Of a stretch of 64,000 nt of DNA, positions 1 through 12,490 are shown piece by piece (positions within the stretch are counted from its first letter, which is position 1; every line of letters starts with the position of its first letter). The notes below the pieces were generated by a model that was given only the letters and a program-made list of their open reading frames with translations, searched no databases and was not told the DNA's origin. The stretch lies in the NCBI RefSeq assembly GCF_003144195.1, contig NW_020290032.1, forward strand, positions 1 through 64,000. Reading direction: 5' to 3'. The translations under genes were made by a program, and so were the position numbers. Source of the stretch: Ceraceosorus guamensis. Lineage: Eukaryota > Basidiomycota > Exobasidiomycetes > Ceraceosorales > Ceraceosoraceae.

Positions 1-639
1 AAAGTTGTCTATTTCATCTGCTCTCCCTTCCCCTCTCCTCCAATGTTCACGACCACATCACCCATCTCAACCTCAAGATAACGTAAGTATTGCTACTTTC
101 TCAATTCCTCTGCCTTTCCATTCGAACTTTTGCTCACATTGCTCCTGCTCCCTTCCTCCTCCATCCTCCGCCCTCATCTGTGCTCCTCTCACTGCGCGTG
201 GTGCATTCCTGATCGCGTTTTGCGCGTTGGCATCGTCGCGCCACCTCAACTTGAACTGTCGCGCCTCGACTGGCTTGATATCATCCTGCGCGCCGTTGCA
301 CCGCCACCCAACGCGCCGCGTACTGCGCCACCACACCACACCACACCACACCTCACTGACTCACACTGTGCAACACGACTACTCATTCATCACATCACAT
401 CTTCGCAACATCTTCATCACGCTACTCACGACTCGATTTCATCTTCGTCGTCTTTATCCCTATCACAACTCCTTTTCGGCGTCTTCCTTGCCGCCACCTG
501 TCCTGGTCTCGCATCTATCCATCGTCCTCAACATCCTCGTCACCGCATCCATCTCGCGCATCCCACCCACTCGACCTGCACCTCTTGACCTCGACTTCAT
601 TTGATCTACACCTCGTCGTAACATCACTCAGTCAACACA
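1..639 (+). promoter_or_regulatory. Histone H3 upstream region / 5' leader
   Basis: This stretch leads into the histone H3 start codon. It is strongly pyrimidine-rich on the + strand, with long C/T runs, as expected for a fungal core promoter and leader. Both strands have long open frames here, but none resembles a protein and I treat them as composition artefacts. A good donor (GTAAGT at about 83) and an AG eight bases before the ATG (about 630-631) would allow a leader intron of about 550 bp; this is speculative. No divergent H4 gene is visible before the window edge. Confidence 0.4.
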
Positions 640-1294
<655 letters not shown>

Positions 1295-1822
1295 ATGCGC
1301 CTAGCTGTGTAGGCCACCCTGGACGCGTGCTGTCCCTCATCAAGCTCTTTGATGGCTCTTCTCTCTACTCGACCACCATCGTCGTCGTCAGTCATGAGCA
1401 CGCTACACGCGCCTCTCATATCTTGTGTATCACTACATCCATGATGACTTTGCGTTCGAACATCAGTTCTTAGACCCCCCACTGACTTGTGCCATCTCGG
1501 CTGTCTGATCTCGTGTGAACGGTGAATGTTTGTCAAGATCTGCGAGCCTCGGGCTTCGACGGCGATTCGACGCGAACAAGCGCGACTGTGCTGGTCAAGG
1601 ATTGGCATCGCATGATGACTCGGTCGGGGAAGCAACGCCCACCAATGCTGTGTGTGGTTCACGCTCCTCGTGCCTTGCATAGCACGACTCAAGCCTTCAG
1701 ATGCCGTTCTCGCTAATGCCGTCTGTATTGCGTATCTCTAGTTGTAGTGCATGTAGGAAACAATGTAGTACGAGGTGAGGTGGACGCACCAAAGCGGCAT
1801 ACGAGGTGTTTCATGAACGCCT
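1295..1822. other. Convergent intergenic region, H3 / DUF1769-A
   Basis: About 530 bp between the 3' ends of histone H3 (+) and the DUF1769 gene (-). It should hold both terminators and 3' UTRs. The open frames within it show no protein likeness. I see no repeat or RNA gene. Confidence 0.5.
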
Positions 1823-3553
1823 CTAGTCGACGAGCTGAAAGCTAATGGTGGCGAAGACGGGCTCCTCTACATTTTCCCTCGTTTGAGCTCTAAGCGTGTA
1901 CCTGATTGGCATCTCTTCAAAGAAACGTTTCAAGTTGAGGCTGACGGGACCCAATCCCAGAGCAAAAGTGTTGAAGTCGAAAGCGTCGGTGAAGAAGGAC
2001 ATGCCGTACACTACGTCCGGATCAAACACGAAGCTTTGCCTGTGCTCCAATTTGGCAAAATGTTTGCGCCTGCTGGGTACGGGGATGGATTTGTGCGTAA
2101 ACATAAAGGCATTGTCTTCGATCATGTCCACTTGAGCTTCCGACCATCTCCAAGATCCCAACTTGTCGTCCAGCTTGCTCTGCCAATCCGACGATGCTTG
2201 GTTCGTGCTCTTTGGCTTCTTTAGACTTGTGCGTCTTCCGATATGCTCGCTCGCCACGTCGAAGTCGCCATCCCTCAACCCGTCCGTCTCTGCTGCAGCT
2301 GTAGCTTCTTTGCGAACAGCAGTAGTGATGCGTGCCAATGGAGGCATCTCTGGAGCTTCGCCTTCACTCGAGCCACCTTGACCATCTCCGACTTGAGGCT
2401 GGGCGACCGATGGAGGCAGCTCAAGCTCAGCAGCTTCGACCTCGTCCGGCGCTCTGACCGCTCCAGCAGGCGGCGTGGTCGGCTCATCCTCCCCGACGCC
2501 AGGAATCTTTTCTAAAGCCTTGCTCGCAGCTTTGCGAGTGAAGGTGCCCAATCGAGATATGGTCGGATGAGAGGCGGTGTGACCTTGTTGAATCTCTGCG
2601 GGACCTGAAGAGGAGGAGGCGACGCTGTTTGCGCGCTTGATCTCGGAAATCGCGGGCGAGTTGGGCCTGGAAGGCGGTTGAGTGCGGATTTGGGCATGGT
2701 GAGCTTCCAGCAGTGCCCTGACTCGAGGATCTTGCTGCAGATGAAGGACAAAAGGGCAGGGTTAGCGTTCAGAGTCGGTGATGGTGGAGAAGCTTGCGAT
2801 TCCATGCGAGTTCAGACGCTCCAACGACGACATTCATCCCGTCGAGAGACTCACACGAAAGCCAACAAATTGCCAGTACTTTCGACGAATGCGCTGCTCC
2901 TTTGCTGCTCCAAACCCGAACCAGCCCGACTTCTTCTTCTTCTTCTCCTCTCCCGGCACGGTTGGGCTGAGGCTCTCTTGCGGAACCACATCCTCATCCA
3001 CCTCCTCTGCGTCGGGAAGTGCGGTAGAGCCAAGAGCGGGAGAGGAGGGTGCCGTGCCGCTGTTCGATCCGCTCGAACCCTGAGAAGTGTGACGAAGGAC
3101 GACGACTGCATCGTTTGCCCTGTGCGGAGCGGGCCAAGCGCACAGAGTGTTGAAGCAAGCCACAGCAGGGCTCATAATGTAAGGTCTTTTGGAAGGCGGT
3201 TCCTCCTCGTAGTAAGTGCAAGGGTCGATGATCTTGGCCACCCTCATGCCAGCATTGAAAGGAGCTCTGGGGAAATCTACAAATTTGTCGAAATCCGAAC
3301 CGAACACCACCTCGTCTCCACCCCAAGATTTCTTGAATCTTCCCTCGATCTGAATGCAAAACCTTCGAGATCTGTCCCTGAAATACTCTCGACCCGCTTC
3401 GCCCTCTTTGGCTCCCGGAGCATCTTTGATACGGACCAGCACTCGACCGCAAAAGTGCTCCGTGTCGATCTCGTGAGGAGCTTGGAAATCGTTGACGCGA
3501 CAAGCCTCCATGTGGAAGCGATCCGGTCCTACTTTGACTTCCAAACGAGGCAT
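1823..3553 (-). CDS. DUF1769-family protein, paralog A (2 exons)
   Basis: Exons are 3553-2855 and 2734-1823, joined in phase 0 across a 120-bp intron that has a CTAAC branch-like site and a pyrimidine tract; about 536 residues. The N-terminal half has the DUF1769 pattern GRVLVRIK, then EYF, QIEGRF, VFG and an IDP motif. The C-terminal half has VYGMSFF and the closing IRYTLRAQ strand. Between them lies a long low-complexity insert with a Glu/Lys-rich stretch and Ser/Pro-rich segments. The family is fungal; from memory, the fission yeast member Duc1 is a plasma-membrane protein linked to PI(4,5)P2. A role at the inner face of the plasma membrane is therefore an inference. A shorter relative lies at 29542-31062. 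Confidence 0.85.
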
Positions 3554-4470
3554 CTTAAATTGCGTAGGTGCGAGTGATAGAGGTCCAAGTGATTACTAGT
3601 GTGGTAGCCTGAGTGCTGGCGAGCTCTCGGGATGAGACTGGCAGAGATTGTGCTTGCAGAAAGTGTGATGATGGTAGAGGTCGCGATGGAGCTCAAAGGA
3701 GCGAACTGGCAAGGAGCAGCCTGTTACAGGCGAATGTGTCGTCGTCTGTTGTCTGTCGTCTTGATGCGCTGGTTGAGGAAGAAGCGAAATTTGATTGAGA
3801 GAGAGTCGGCCCGCCGTCGGGCGTAGCGATTCAATCTTCGCGCACGATCGAGAGTGAGGGGCAGAATGCGTGGCGCCGATGACGGTGCATGTATGCTCGA
3901 ACAGCAGCAAGCAACGCGCAGCCAACCCCGCGGCCCCATTCAATCACAATGGCGCACATCATGCAGTCGTGCACCGCATCTCGTCCATCGTCTCTTTAAA
4001 TTCAAGATTCTGATCTGCCTTCCCCGCGCTCGGGTGCGTCATGCGGCCCGATCAGCAGTGCGCTGCAACTGCACACCGGTACACGATACACAGCCTGCTT
4101 CGGCTTCCAGGGGCCGTGTAAGTGGCACCTCCTGTGTACACTCTCACAACCGCTCAGAGCTCTACGAATCGCTTGCGAAGAGAGAAGTGTAAGGCGCTCG
4201 CTGAGCGTCCAGACGGCAGGGGCGGCGTGCACAGATCAAAGGGGTGCACTCGATCATAATCAGCGAGCAACGGCGCATAAGGTTGAGGCGTGCTTCGTAA
4301 CTCTGTAGGAATTCATCTAGCACATCGTCCAGCTACCCGCAGGCCGTCTACATGTGCAGGATGCATCTCCTCCATTGAATGTGCTCTCCATGTGACCAGC
4401 CAAGTGGGTGATGCAGGCATCACGTCTGTCGATAGATTTGGCATCGCAAGTCATGCAATTTTGTTTTTCT
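3554..4470. other. Intergenic region upstream of DUF1769-A
   Basis: About 900 bp between the start of DUF1769-A (-) and the 3' end of the sorting nexin (-). It presumably holds the promoter of the former. No convincing ORF, repeat or RNA gene was seen. Confidence 0.45.
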
Positions 4471-7400
4471 TTATCGTACAGCAATGTCCAAGACGCGCAG
4501 GGCGAGGCTAAGGGCAAGGTCCAAAGCAACGATGGGCGAAGTGAGTTCCTCATGAACCCTAGCCAGAGCCTTTTCGCAGGAAAGTCTGCCCCCAGGTCCG
4601 AGCACGTATCCAGCTTGAGCGGGTGCAAAAGCGACCACGATCTCCTTGGCCCTCCTAGCCGTAGCGGCCCTCATCTCTGGCGTGCGCTCTTCATAAGGCA
4701 AGGTGAATTTGCCCTCGGGAGCGGGCCAGAATTTGTCTCGCGCTTGGTCTACCCAGCCGCCAAGAGCGTCTGTGGAGAGCGCAGCTGCCATGCTGTTGAA
4801 AGCGCCCATAATGCTGCTGGCATAATTGGCGCGCACGACCTGTTCGAGCACGCGCAACATGCCTCTCCGAAGCGTCCATCCTCCAGAAAGATGAAAGGCT
4901 TCATCCGCCACAGCAAACACTCCCGCGAGCAGTGCGTCCAAATCTCTTTGACTCAATTCCGAAACGGGAGCTTGAGGTCCGGCATCTTGCAGCTGCTGCT
5001 CCTGAGCCGCTCGCGTCTTGGCCGTCATCGCCCTAAGCTCTGCCGCTGCTTCTTCTTCCGAGGCTGATCGACGCAGAGTCGGAGTGTCTGGCGGAGCAAG
5101 CGTGTCCTGGAACCGTTTCACATCGTGCGTTGTTAGCGGTGACGGACGCTGGGCTGTGCCTGTGGGCCCAGCCAAGCCGTCGCGCACGCCGTCCCCAACT
5201 GGTGCAAGGCCGTTGTAGGCAGCGGCCGGAACGCTTGCAACCGTACTAGCTGCCACATTGGCAGCGTCTGGCACAGCTGCCACCCCGCGTGCAGCCACAT
5301 TGACAGCGTTGGTACCTTCTCGCTGCAGTGAGCTGAGGGCAGTCTTCCCGAAGCCTCCGACGCCGTTTGCGAATCTTTGCGCGCCTTGACCGATGCCCCG
5401 TCCAAGAGCCAAGGTGTTTACGATGGAATTCGTTCGTGCACTGGCAGGCGCGCCAGCCTTGGTCTTGTCGATGAAGCTGCGCACCGGCGCACTTGCCACG
5501 TGGTCTGGGCTTGATAGAAGACCGATGAGGTAGCGTTCAACCGCGGGACCAATCACCGCGCTGGTGCACTTCCTAGCTTTTGGTAACTCCACCGGCGGTG
5601 GTGGCAACTTGGAGGGACCATCGAGAAGGCTGAACGCTTCCGAAGCCCCTGCGGCGCCGCTGGTCTCATAAGATATCGGATTGGAAGCCATCGTAAGCGT
5701 TCTCCTCAGTTCCTTTTCCAAAGTCTCAAATTCTGACCACCTTCGAATGAAAACGAAGCCGCCGGCGTCATTGGCTAGACCCTCGACCGCGATCATCAGC
5801 TCCAGCGTTCGCGGATCGACAGTCGCATTCGGGCGCTCAGCATTCGGTGATACGTCTGTGACAGTGACGCCGAGCTGATTAGAGGTATGCGGGGCCACGC
5901 TACTGGAAGTTGAGGACCTTTTCAGGTCAACGCTAGAAGGCCGGGACCGGAGAGGCTCTGTGTCTTCGAGTGACCCTCCGGAGGGCGCGCCACCGGCAGC
6001 CTGTGCTGGACTGGCGACTCTAGCAGGCAGCGCGGACGCTGCTCCGTTGGGTACAGCGGAAGCGCTGACAGCCGGCGCAGGCTTCTTGCGAGGCTCGTAA
6101 GACAACGTGCGAGCGTGCCCAGGGGCTGAGCTGCTCGATCCTGCGGCCTCATTGCCTTCCGCTCTCTGGCGAGCGGCCGCCTGAGTGTCTTGCCAAAAAG
6201 CAGTGTACAGGGCGGTCAGCCTGGCCCACAGAGCACGTTCGACTGGCGCGAGAACTTCTCGTACACCGCCTTCCTGCTCGCCTAGCTCCAGCCGTCGGAC
6301 AGCATCATCCAGCACCTGCTTCACTTCTCCCGTGCTATTTGCGGATGACAGCGCTTCTCGCGCCTTTGTCAAAATTGACGAAGCATCTGGTCTGAACACC
6401 TCGCCTTGTTCGGAATCAGTCGGGACTAGCGAACAGCAAAGACGATCAGTCAGCATGATGTCGTTGTGCGCACATATCTTCGCCAAGCTCACCAAGCCGC
6501 GCTACGGTAGCAAGGCCGATGTGCAGCCGCAGCAAGGCCTCTCCTTCTCCCGGCTGCACACGAGCGCCTGCAGGGGCTGAAGCAGCCGTCGTGCCTCCCC
6601 GGTCGAGCCAAGACTCGAAGGCGTCTCGCAGCCTGGCGAGCTTGTCGCTGTCTGAACGAGTGAGTACCTGAGCCAAGGGAGGCGCTCGAGGCACGGGCGC
6701 GCCACTCTTGGTAGGAGAGGTTTGAGATTCCGAAACTTTGTCCGCCGGCCGCGGTGGAAGGACTGGTCGGATTTGAGATGCCTCAGAATCCAATGAGGCC
6801 TCGTGTCTCTGCTTCCCCTCTTCTGAACGGGATTCGTGATCACGCTGCTCCAAGGCACTTTCGTCTGCGATGCGATAACCCCCAACGTACGCGTCATCGG
6901 AAGGAGTTGCTTCCCCGGCGTTAGAGGCCGAGTCACCCGAAGTGACCGAGCGGGGATCTCGTTGACCCTCCGAGGTCAAGGAGTCACGTAAAGAGGCGGG
7001 CAGATCGGGCTCGTGCACGCTAGATGGGATGTTAGACGGCATAGCGTGGTCGATCGGCGGCGTCCAGTTCTCATCTTGCACTTTAGGTCTGGACGAGTCT
7101 GCGTCAGGCTTGCGATTGGGCAATGGCGGCGGACCCATCAGAGGCGCTCGAGCAGGTTGCGTGCCAATGTGAGACGTCGTTCTAGATCTCGGGTGGTACG
7201 AAGGTGACTCTGGCAGCGCGTCCAGCGATCGCTTCTGCTCTCCACTGCACCGCACCTGATCCGAGGATGGAGCTGGACTGCGGGCCTGACCCCGAAGAGA
7301 TGACGTACTAGGGCTTGCGATGTGCATCCCAGCCGTCGGCGAAGGAGCGGCAGACGCATGTGTCGCATTCTGGTGTTCCGCTTCGATGAAGCTGCGGACG

Positions 7401-8946
7401 CTTGGACTGGGCATGGCCTTGGCTCGAGGCTGCTGTGTCTGAGGTCCGGGCGAGATGGGCGGTGCCATGATGCCCATTTGTGGTCGAGGCTGTTGGGTGG
7501 TGAGACTGGGTGAAGGCGATGGTGCCATGAGGCTGGACTTCAATGATACACTGTCGCCTCCAGCAGGATTGATCGCAGGGCGCATAGACTCCGATGTCTG
7601 TTCTGGTGTTTGTAATGCTGCCCTTTGTGCCGTCGGAAGGGCTGCGGGAGCGTCGGGAGCAGGAACGACCTCGTCCTGAGGTGCCAGCTCACCAGCTTGT
7701 GGTGCAGCCGAGGCTTCCAACTGCGCCTCAGCTCGAGCTTGACCCAGTAGGACTGGATCCACATCAAGCGAAGGGGTTCGGGGACCCGAGTAAGGCGCTG
7801 CCACGCCGACAGGATGGGCAATCTGCTTCTCCTGCTGCTTATCGCCCCACTCGACGATTTTGCGATTGATAAAATCGGCTGCAGCCATCAAGAGAAGTAA
7901 TCGACAAGTCAGAATCACGACATTTTTGCCATCGAAGGGCCGCACCGCACTGTACGACTCACGATCACCGCAGGCGCCAATGACGTCCCACAACTTCCTC
8001 GTGGCTATCTCTCTCAGAAGCTCACGGACCAAGGAGCTGCTTCGTTCCTCGCGAGGAAGATGTCTTTCGAAGAAGTGTTCCACCGCTATTCTGAGCCTGT
8101 CTGTCCTCTCTGTGGAGGTCGAATAGATGCCCTGAGAGGGTATTTCGGGCGGCACTGTCCTTCTTGCTTTGAGCACCGTGTACATGACCGAGGTAAGTGT
8201 ATGAAGCAGCTCAGAAGCCTGTTTTCCGACCCTCATCCACATCAGCCTGTGTTGGGCACGATAGCATCACTCATGGAGACCAGAGACTTACGATGTCCAC
8301 GCTTCGAGTACTGCTGCTGACCCTGGCATGCACTGAATCGACCATTTCGTCGATCGTGAAATGAGCAGTTCGCGGAAAAGATGAGTGGGCAAGCGTCTGG
8401 CCATTGTACCTGCGTCGAGCACGCACAGAAGGGTGCAGTGCGGATGAAATTGGTCAGCCAACCTGCTTCAAGCTTGCATGCGCCGTCTTTTCCCGCAACT
8501 TACCAGCTGCACACGAAGTCCCTCACCACAAGCTCCGTCAGCTCGTCCAAAGGTCTGCGCAGGCTGTCGTTCATCCTGTTCGGCCTCTTTGCCCGTGGTC
8601 GTACCCTTCCTTTCTGATTCGCGCCAGCATCTGGTGGAGATGTCGCGGGCGGAGGAGGTGCAGGACCCACTAGCGGCAGGAAACGTGCTGGATCCCAAGC
8701 TGCCATCGATGGCTTGTCTGACGTGCTTGTAGGTAGACACAGCAATAAGCGGATCCATGGTGAGAGCAGCAGCACGGCTGTAGATGCGATGACAAGCAAG
8801 ATGTTGAATGGTCCACTGCGCCAGAGCAGGAGCAGCAGAGGCACTAGAATGGCGGTAGTCGGAAGTATTGAATCTGATTGCACGGGATGACTCGTCGAAG
8901 GTGTAGTCGAAACCTTGGCCTCTTCAGAAGGGGCGTGACTCGACAT
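4471..8946 (-). CDS. PXA-PX-nexin_C sorting nexin (4 exons)
   Basis: Exons are 8946-8504, 8409-8292, 8218-6493 and 6425-4471, giving about 1413 residues. The N-terminus has two hydrophobic segments (about residues 28-70) that should anchor it in a membrane. A PXA domain follows, starting at LDELTELVVRDFVCSWY and crossing exons 1-3 to the LVRELLREIATRKLW segment. After a long Ser/Pro/Ala-rich linker comes a PX domain (about 950-1060), with the RRWSEF signature whose Arg binds PI3P in this fold. A nexin_C domain closes the protein. This architecture matches the SNX13/14/19/25 group, whose yeast relative Mdm1 tethers the ER to the vacuole. I see no RGS domain between PXA and PX, so it is closer to the PXA-PX fungal form. 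ER or endosomal tethering is inferred. Confidence 0.87.
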
Positions 8947-9290
8947 CCTGAGGCAGAATGTGGAGCAGCTCGAGCTGGAGATTCGATGAGGGGAATTTCT
9001 CTGGAGCAGCTCAGAGGACCATGTCTTGGCGCTGGCGAATGTCGTGATAGTGTCGTGATGGTCGTTCGTCCGCGTGGTCGGTGGACAGATGGACGCGTCT
9101 GGAGTACAAGTGATGTTGAGTCAAGCCAAACGTGAGTGCCAGTGGTTCATGAGGCTCCGTCCAGAGAGGTCTACGTGCTCGACGTCAAAGAACAGGCGAC
9201 AGCCATGGAGCACGACTCTTGATCGATGAGAGATGCGCGGAAAGGTTCACATTCACTGATTCGTGATTGCAGCATTCACAAAACGCAATT

Positions 9291-9335
9291 GCGTTGCGTT
9301 GCGTTGCGTTGCGTTGCGTTGCGTTGCGTTGCGTT
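9291..9335 (+). repeat. (GCGTT)9 pentanucleotide microsatellite
   Basis: Nine exact tandem copies of GCGTT, followed by one degenerate unit (GCATT). It lies in the divergent promoter region and is likely to vary in length between strains. Confidence 0.95.
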
Positions 9336-9677
9336 GCATTGCACGACGAATCAAAGTCTCATCAATCATGAATGATCAAGCTCGATCGAGCCCGTGCAGA
9401 TTGATTGAGCGCGGAAGTCACCGTCCCGCCTACAGTCAAGAGTATACCACAAGCACGAAGGTGTCCTGTGCGTCGAGCGCATCGCGGCGGATCATGCATC
9501 CGCACGTGGCTCTGCCACCACGCAGCAATCACTCGTGAATCAATAATCACAATCATGAATGTGAATCACAATCGTGAATGGCGCTGCATGGTGACTGCCG
9601 GAACGAAGGTTCGAGCGCTTGGGTGCCATGCCAAGCCACACCTGGATGACATGCGGTCATGGATACCTACAGTCTTG

Positions 9678-9746
9678 AGTCACGAGTCGTGAGTAGCGTA
9701 GTCCTGAGTGGTAGTCACGAGTGGTGGTAGTATACGAGTCACGAGT
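9678..9746. repeat. Cluster of AGTCACGAGT words
   Basis: Three exact copies of AGTCACGAGT (9678-9687, 9713-9722, 9737-9746) lie within 70 bp, along with degenerate forms. The same 10-mer and its reverse complement recur through the other gaps of the window. Confidence 0.85.
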
Positions 9747-10191
9747 ATATAGTGGTAGTAATAACAATAATAGTCACGATACCTTTACACCGCGTATAGT
9801 ATCTGACTTCTGTGCTGAACTGCTGTCAGACAGTCAGAGTGTGAGTACCGCACAACATGTGATTGCCCCGCACCCATCAAATCGTGAATCACAATGCAGG
9901 GGGGACCAAAGCAAGAGATCCGAGATCGACAGGCAGCTTTCAGCAGCAGGGAGGGGCGCGCGGGGCAAATTCACTCGTGACTCAAACTGTGGCTGCTGCC
10001 ACACGGCCTCGCTTGATCACGGCGAGCTTCGAGCAATCATCATCGAATCCAGATCACTCGATCGGCTTTTCTTCTTGTCTCGTCCTTCACACGCCCCCGC
10101 TTTTGGGTGGGATCGATCGTTTATCCCGCCCGATTACTGCTTCGCCTCTTGACGCAGTCCACCACAGCCATCATCCGCAAGTTAAATCGAG

Positions 10192-11906
10192 ATGCGTCTG
10201 GCAAGCTACGCGCTGCTTGCTCTGAGTGCTGCGACGGCAGCTTTGAGTCTGCCGAGTCGGCAACATCAGTTCCCCTTGGTCTTGCCTAGTCCTGCCAACA
10301 CCATCGAGAACAGCCGCGACGAGGCTTATTGGGCATCGGAAGAAGGAGTGGGTCACTTCAGTCAATGGTCCAAGGCTCAAAAGCGCAATTTCGTGGACGA
10401 TGTTCGGGATGGCAAAGCGAGCGAGTGGATCTTGGTGATGGGCAATGAAGGTGGAGACCTGGACAGCATGACGGCAGCCTTGACCTGGTCTTATCACCTC
10501 TCGCACCAACATGCCGATACGAACAAGACCATCGCTCTCTTGCAGACTCCTAGAGATGCATTGGACCTTCGGCCGGAGAACAAGTTGGCGCTGAGAAATG
10601 TCCTCATGTCGCCTGGACATCGTGATCTCCTCACCATCGACGAGCTGCCCTTGCCTGCCGAAGAGATTGCGGAACAGCTGAAGAGCATCGTTCTGGTGGA
10701 TCACCCCGCTCCTCTCAGCGTTTGGCAAAAGGCCAAAATTCGCTCCATCTTTGATCATCATAGGGATAGAGGAGCTGCTCCGGATGCCAAGCCTCGCCTA
10801 TTTGAGGGCACCGCTAGCTGCACCACCATCGTAGCCCGGACGATGCTGGACGAACTAGAACGCCGAAAAGAGGGAGAGTATCACATGCCTCACGAGGTAG
10901 TCGAGCTGATCCTGTGAGTCGCCTTAGATAACACCAGAGGCCTATCGAATCGCAACCTAACGGTAGCCCAACGTTGAATGCAGCGACGCAATCGCGCTGG
11001 ACTCGGATGGACTGAGCAAAGGCACGCCGGCGGACAAGTTCACAGCTGCAAGGTTGCTGAAGCGTAGCAACTGGAGCAAGCAAAAGCTGTACGATGTGAT
11101 GGATCGTCTGGACAGCGAGATGAAGAAGGCGAAGAAAGATCTGGAAGAGTTGGGCGTGCGGGATCTTTTGCGGCGCGACTGGAAAGGTCAGAGATGAGAG
11201 CCTGCGCACAACACCTTTCCCTTTTTGTGGGGGAGCTAATCAGACCAGCGCTCCGTCTTTGCCCTTCACAGGCGACTTGGTAGAGACGCCTGAAGGCAGA
11301 CCCAACGTCCATCTAGGTTTGGCATCCATCCCAATCTCCTTGGAGGACCAAATCGAGCGAACGTTGCACAACACTACACAAGCCTGGTTCGTCACGGAAG
11401 AAAAGTGGTCAGAAGGTGAGCGATCAGTCTCCTCTCTTCTCTCACAACACAACCAAGGCACTCAAATCTTCATCGCGTAATGCCCGAGCAGAGATCGGTG
11501 CGGACATTACGTTGGCTTTGAATTCTTTCAAGGAGCGCGACTCGCACAACAAGAAGATCAAGACGAGGGAGATTGTTCTCGTCGTTCGTCCCAATGACAA
11601 GTTGACGGAAAAGGATTCGGACGAGCTCTTCCAGATCATTTCGAACGCCGTCGAGCAGAGCCCCTTTTTGGATGCTCAGCCTTGGAAGAGGGCAAAGGAG
11701 CTCACTGCGAGACAGTGAGTGCGACTCTGCATTGTCACCTGTGCTAGGCAAGACATGAAGATTTTCTCAACAGCTAATGCATTCCCTTTCTCCTCGCCTC
11801 GTCTCGTACTTGATGCAGGATGGTCTGGACGCACCACATCGCTAGCGGAGGAAGGAAGCTGATTCGACCCATCGTCGAAGACGCCGTCGCGGCTTGGCGT
11901 TTGTAA
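10192..11906 (+). CDS. Exopolyphosphatase, DHH/DHHA2 type (5 exons)
   Basis: Exons are 10192-10913, 10984-11186, 11272-11415, 11492-11714 and 11819-11906, giving 459 residues. It is a Ppx1-type exopolyphosphatase, which removes terminal phosphate from inorganic polyphosphate using divalent metal. Metal-binding motifs are visible: GGDLDS (Asp89, Asp91), LVDHP (Asp170-His171) and the DHH signature FDHHRDRG (Asp188-His189-His190). A DHHA2 domain forms the C-terminal half. Unlike cytosolic yeast Ppx1, the protein begins with a hydrophobic segment typical of a signal peptide (about residues 1-20, ending in Ala/Leu/Ser), suggesting entry to the secretory pathway, vacuole or outside. Junctions all keep frame, and the last exon ends shortly after the conserved basic helix. 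Confidence 0.9.
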
Positions 11907-12490
11907 AAGCTGGTCGTGCTTGGCGCGTACCTTCGATTGCCGCCGCGTTCCGCTCGTCCTCGAAGACGCACACACACACACGCACGCACGCACGCACGCA
12001 CGCACGCACGTCCCAAGACACTTTTGTGTGCCATTTCGGGAAAATTTTCCCCCGAGCACATCGTCTCGTCGCACTGGCTCTCACCTTCTCGACAAAGAGA
12101 CGAGCAAACTCCACACTGCCACAAACACACGATGTCTAACGAGGATGCTCTTAGCGCCGAAGTCGCAGCTGCATCATCGCTTGCCTGATAAGACAGCACG
12201 CGTTCAAAGTCTCGCTTATTTGAGAAAGCATCGTGATACACATACGTTGAAGTAAAGTTCGCGGAGGCGGGTCGAAGCGAAGAGCTGTCCACAGCGGGAC
12301 GACTGCTCCTTTTGAACAGAAATTCAGTGAGAAGAAAAGAAGAAAGCAGAGTGCACTCCCGACGTGATCAGCTTCCACTTGCTTTGCAGATGCCAGGCAA
12401 AAAGAAGAGAAAAAACCGCGAACAAGAAGATTGCGTCGGAAATTCTCGGCAGATTTCGCTGTCCCACTGTCGTGGAGCGCAGTGTGAAGC
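11907..12490. other. Convergent intergenic region, exopolyphosphatase / opsin
   Basis: About 580 bp between two 3' ends. It contains the CA/GCAC microsatellite at 11967-12008. No gene was recognised. Confidence 0.5.
11967..12008 (+). repeat. (CA)7(GCAC)7 compound microsatellite
   Basis: A run of CA dinucleotides passes directly into seven GCAC units. It lies 60 bp after the exopolyphosphatase stop codon, probably within its 3' UTR. Confidence 0.93.

Larger units (their letters stand above)
8947..10191. other. Divergent intergenic region, sorting nexin / exopolyphosphatase
   Basis: About 1.2 kb between two divergent start codons, so it should contain both promoters. It holds a (GCGTT)9 microsatellite at 9291-9335. 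It also has the densest cluster in the window of the TCACGA/TCGTGA-centred words: ACTCGTGACT or its complement at 9678, 9713, 9737 and 9973, and AATCGTGAAT at 9570 and near 9885. No gene was recognised. Confidence 0.6.

Noticed and set aside
5-604. 200-codon open frame on the + strand upstream of histone H3, with another on each strand
   Set aside because: The translation is Ser/His/Pro/Leu-rich and typical of C/T-rich leader DNA; no domain or splice logic supports it.
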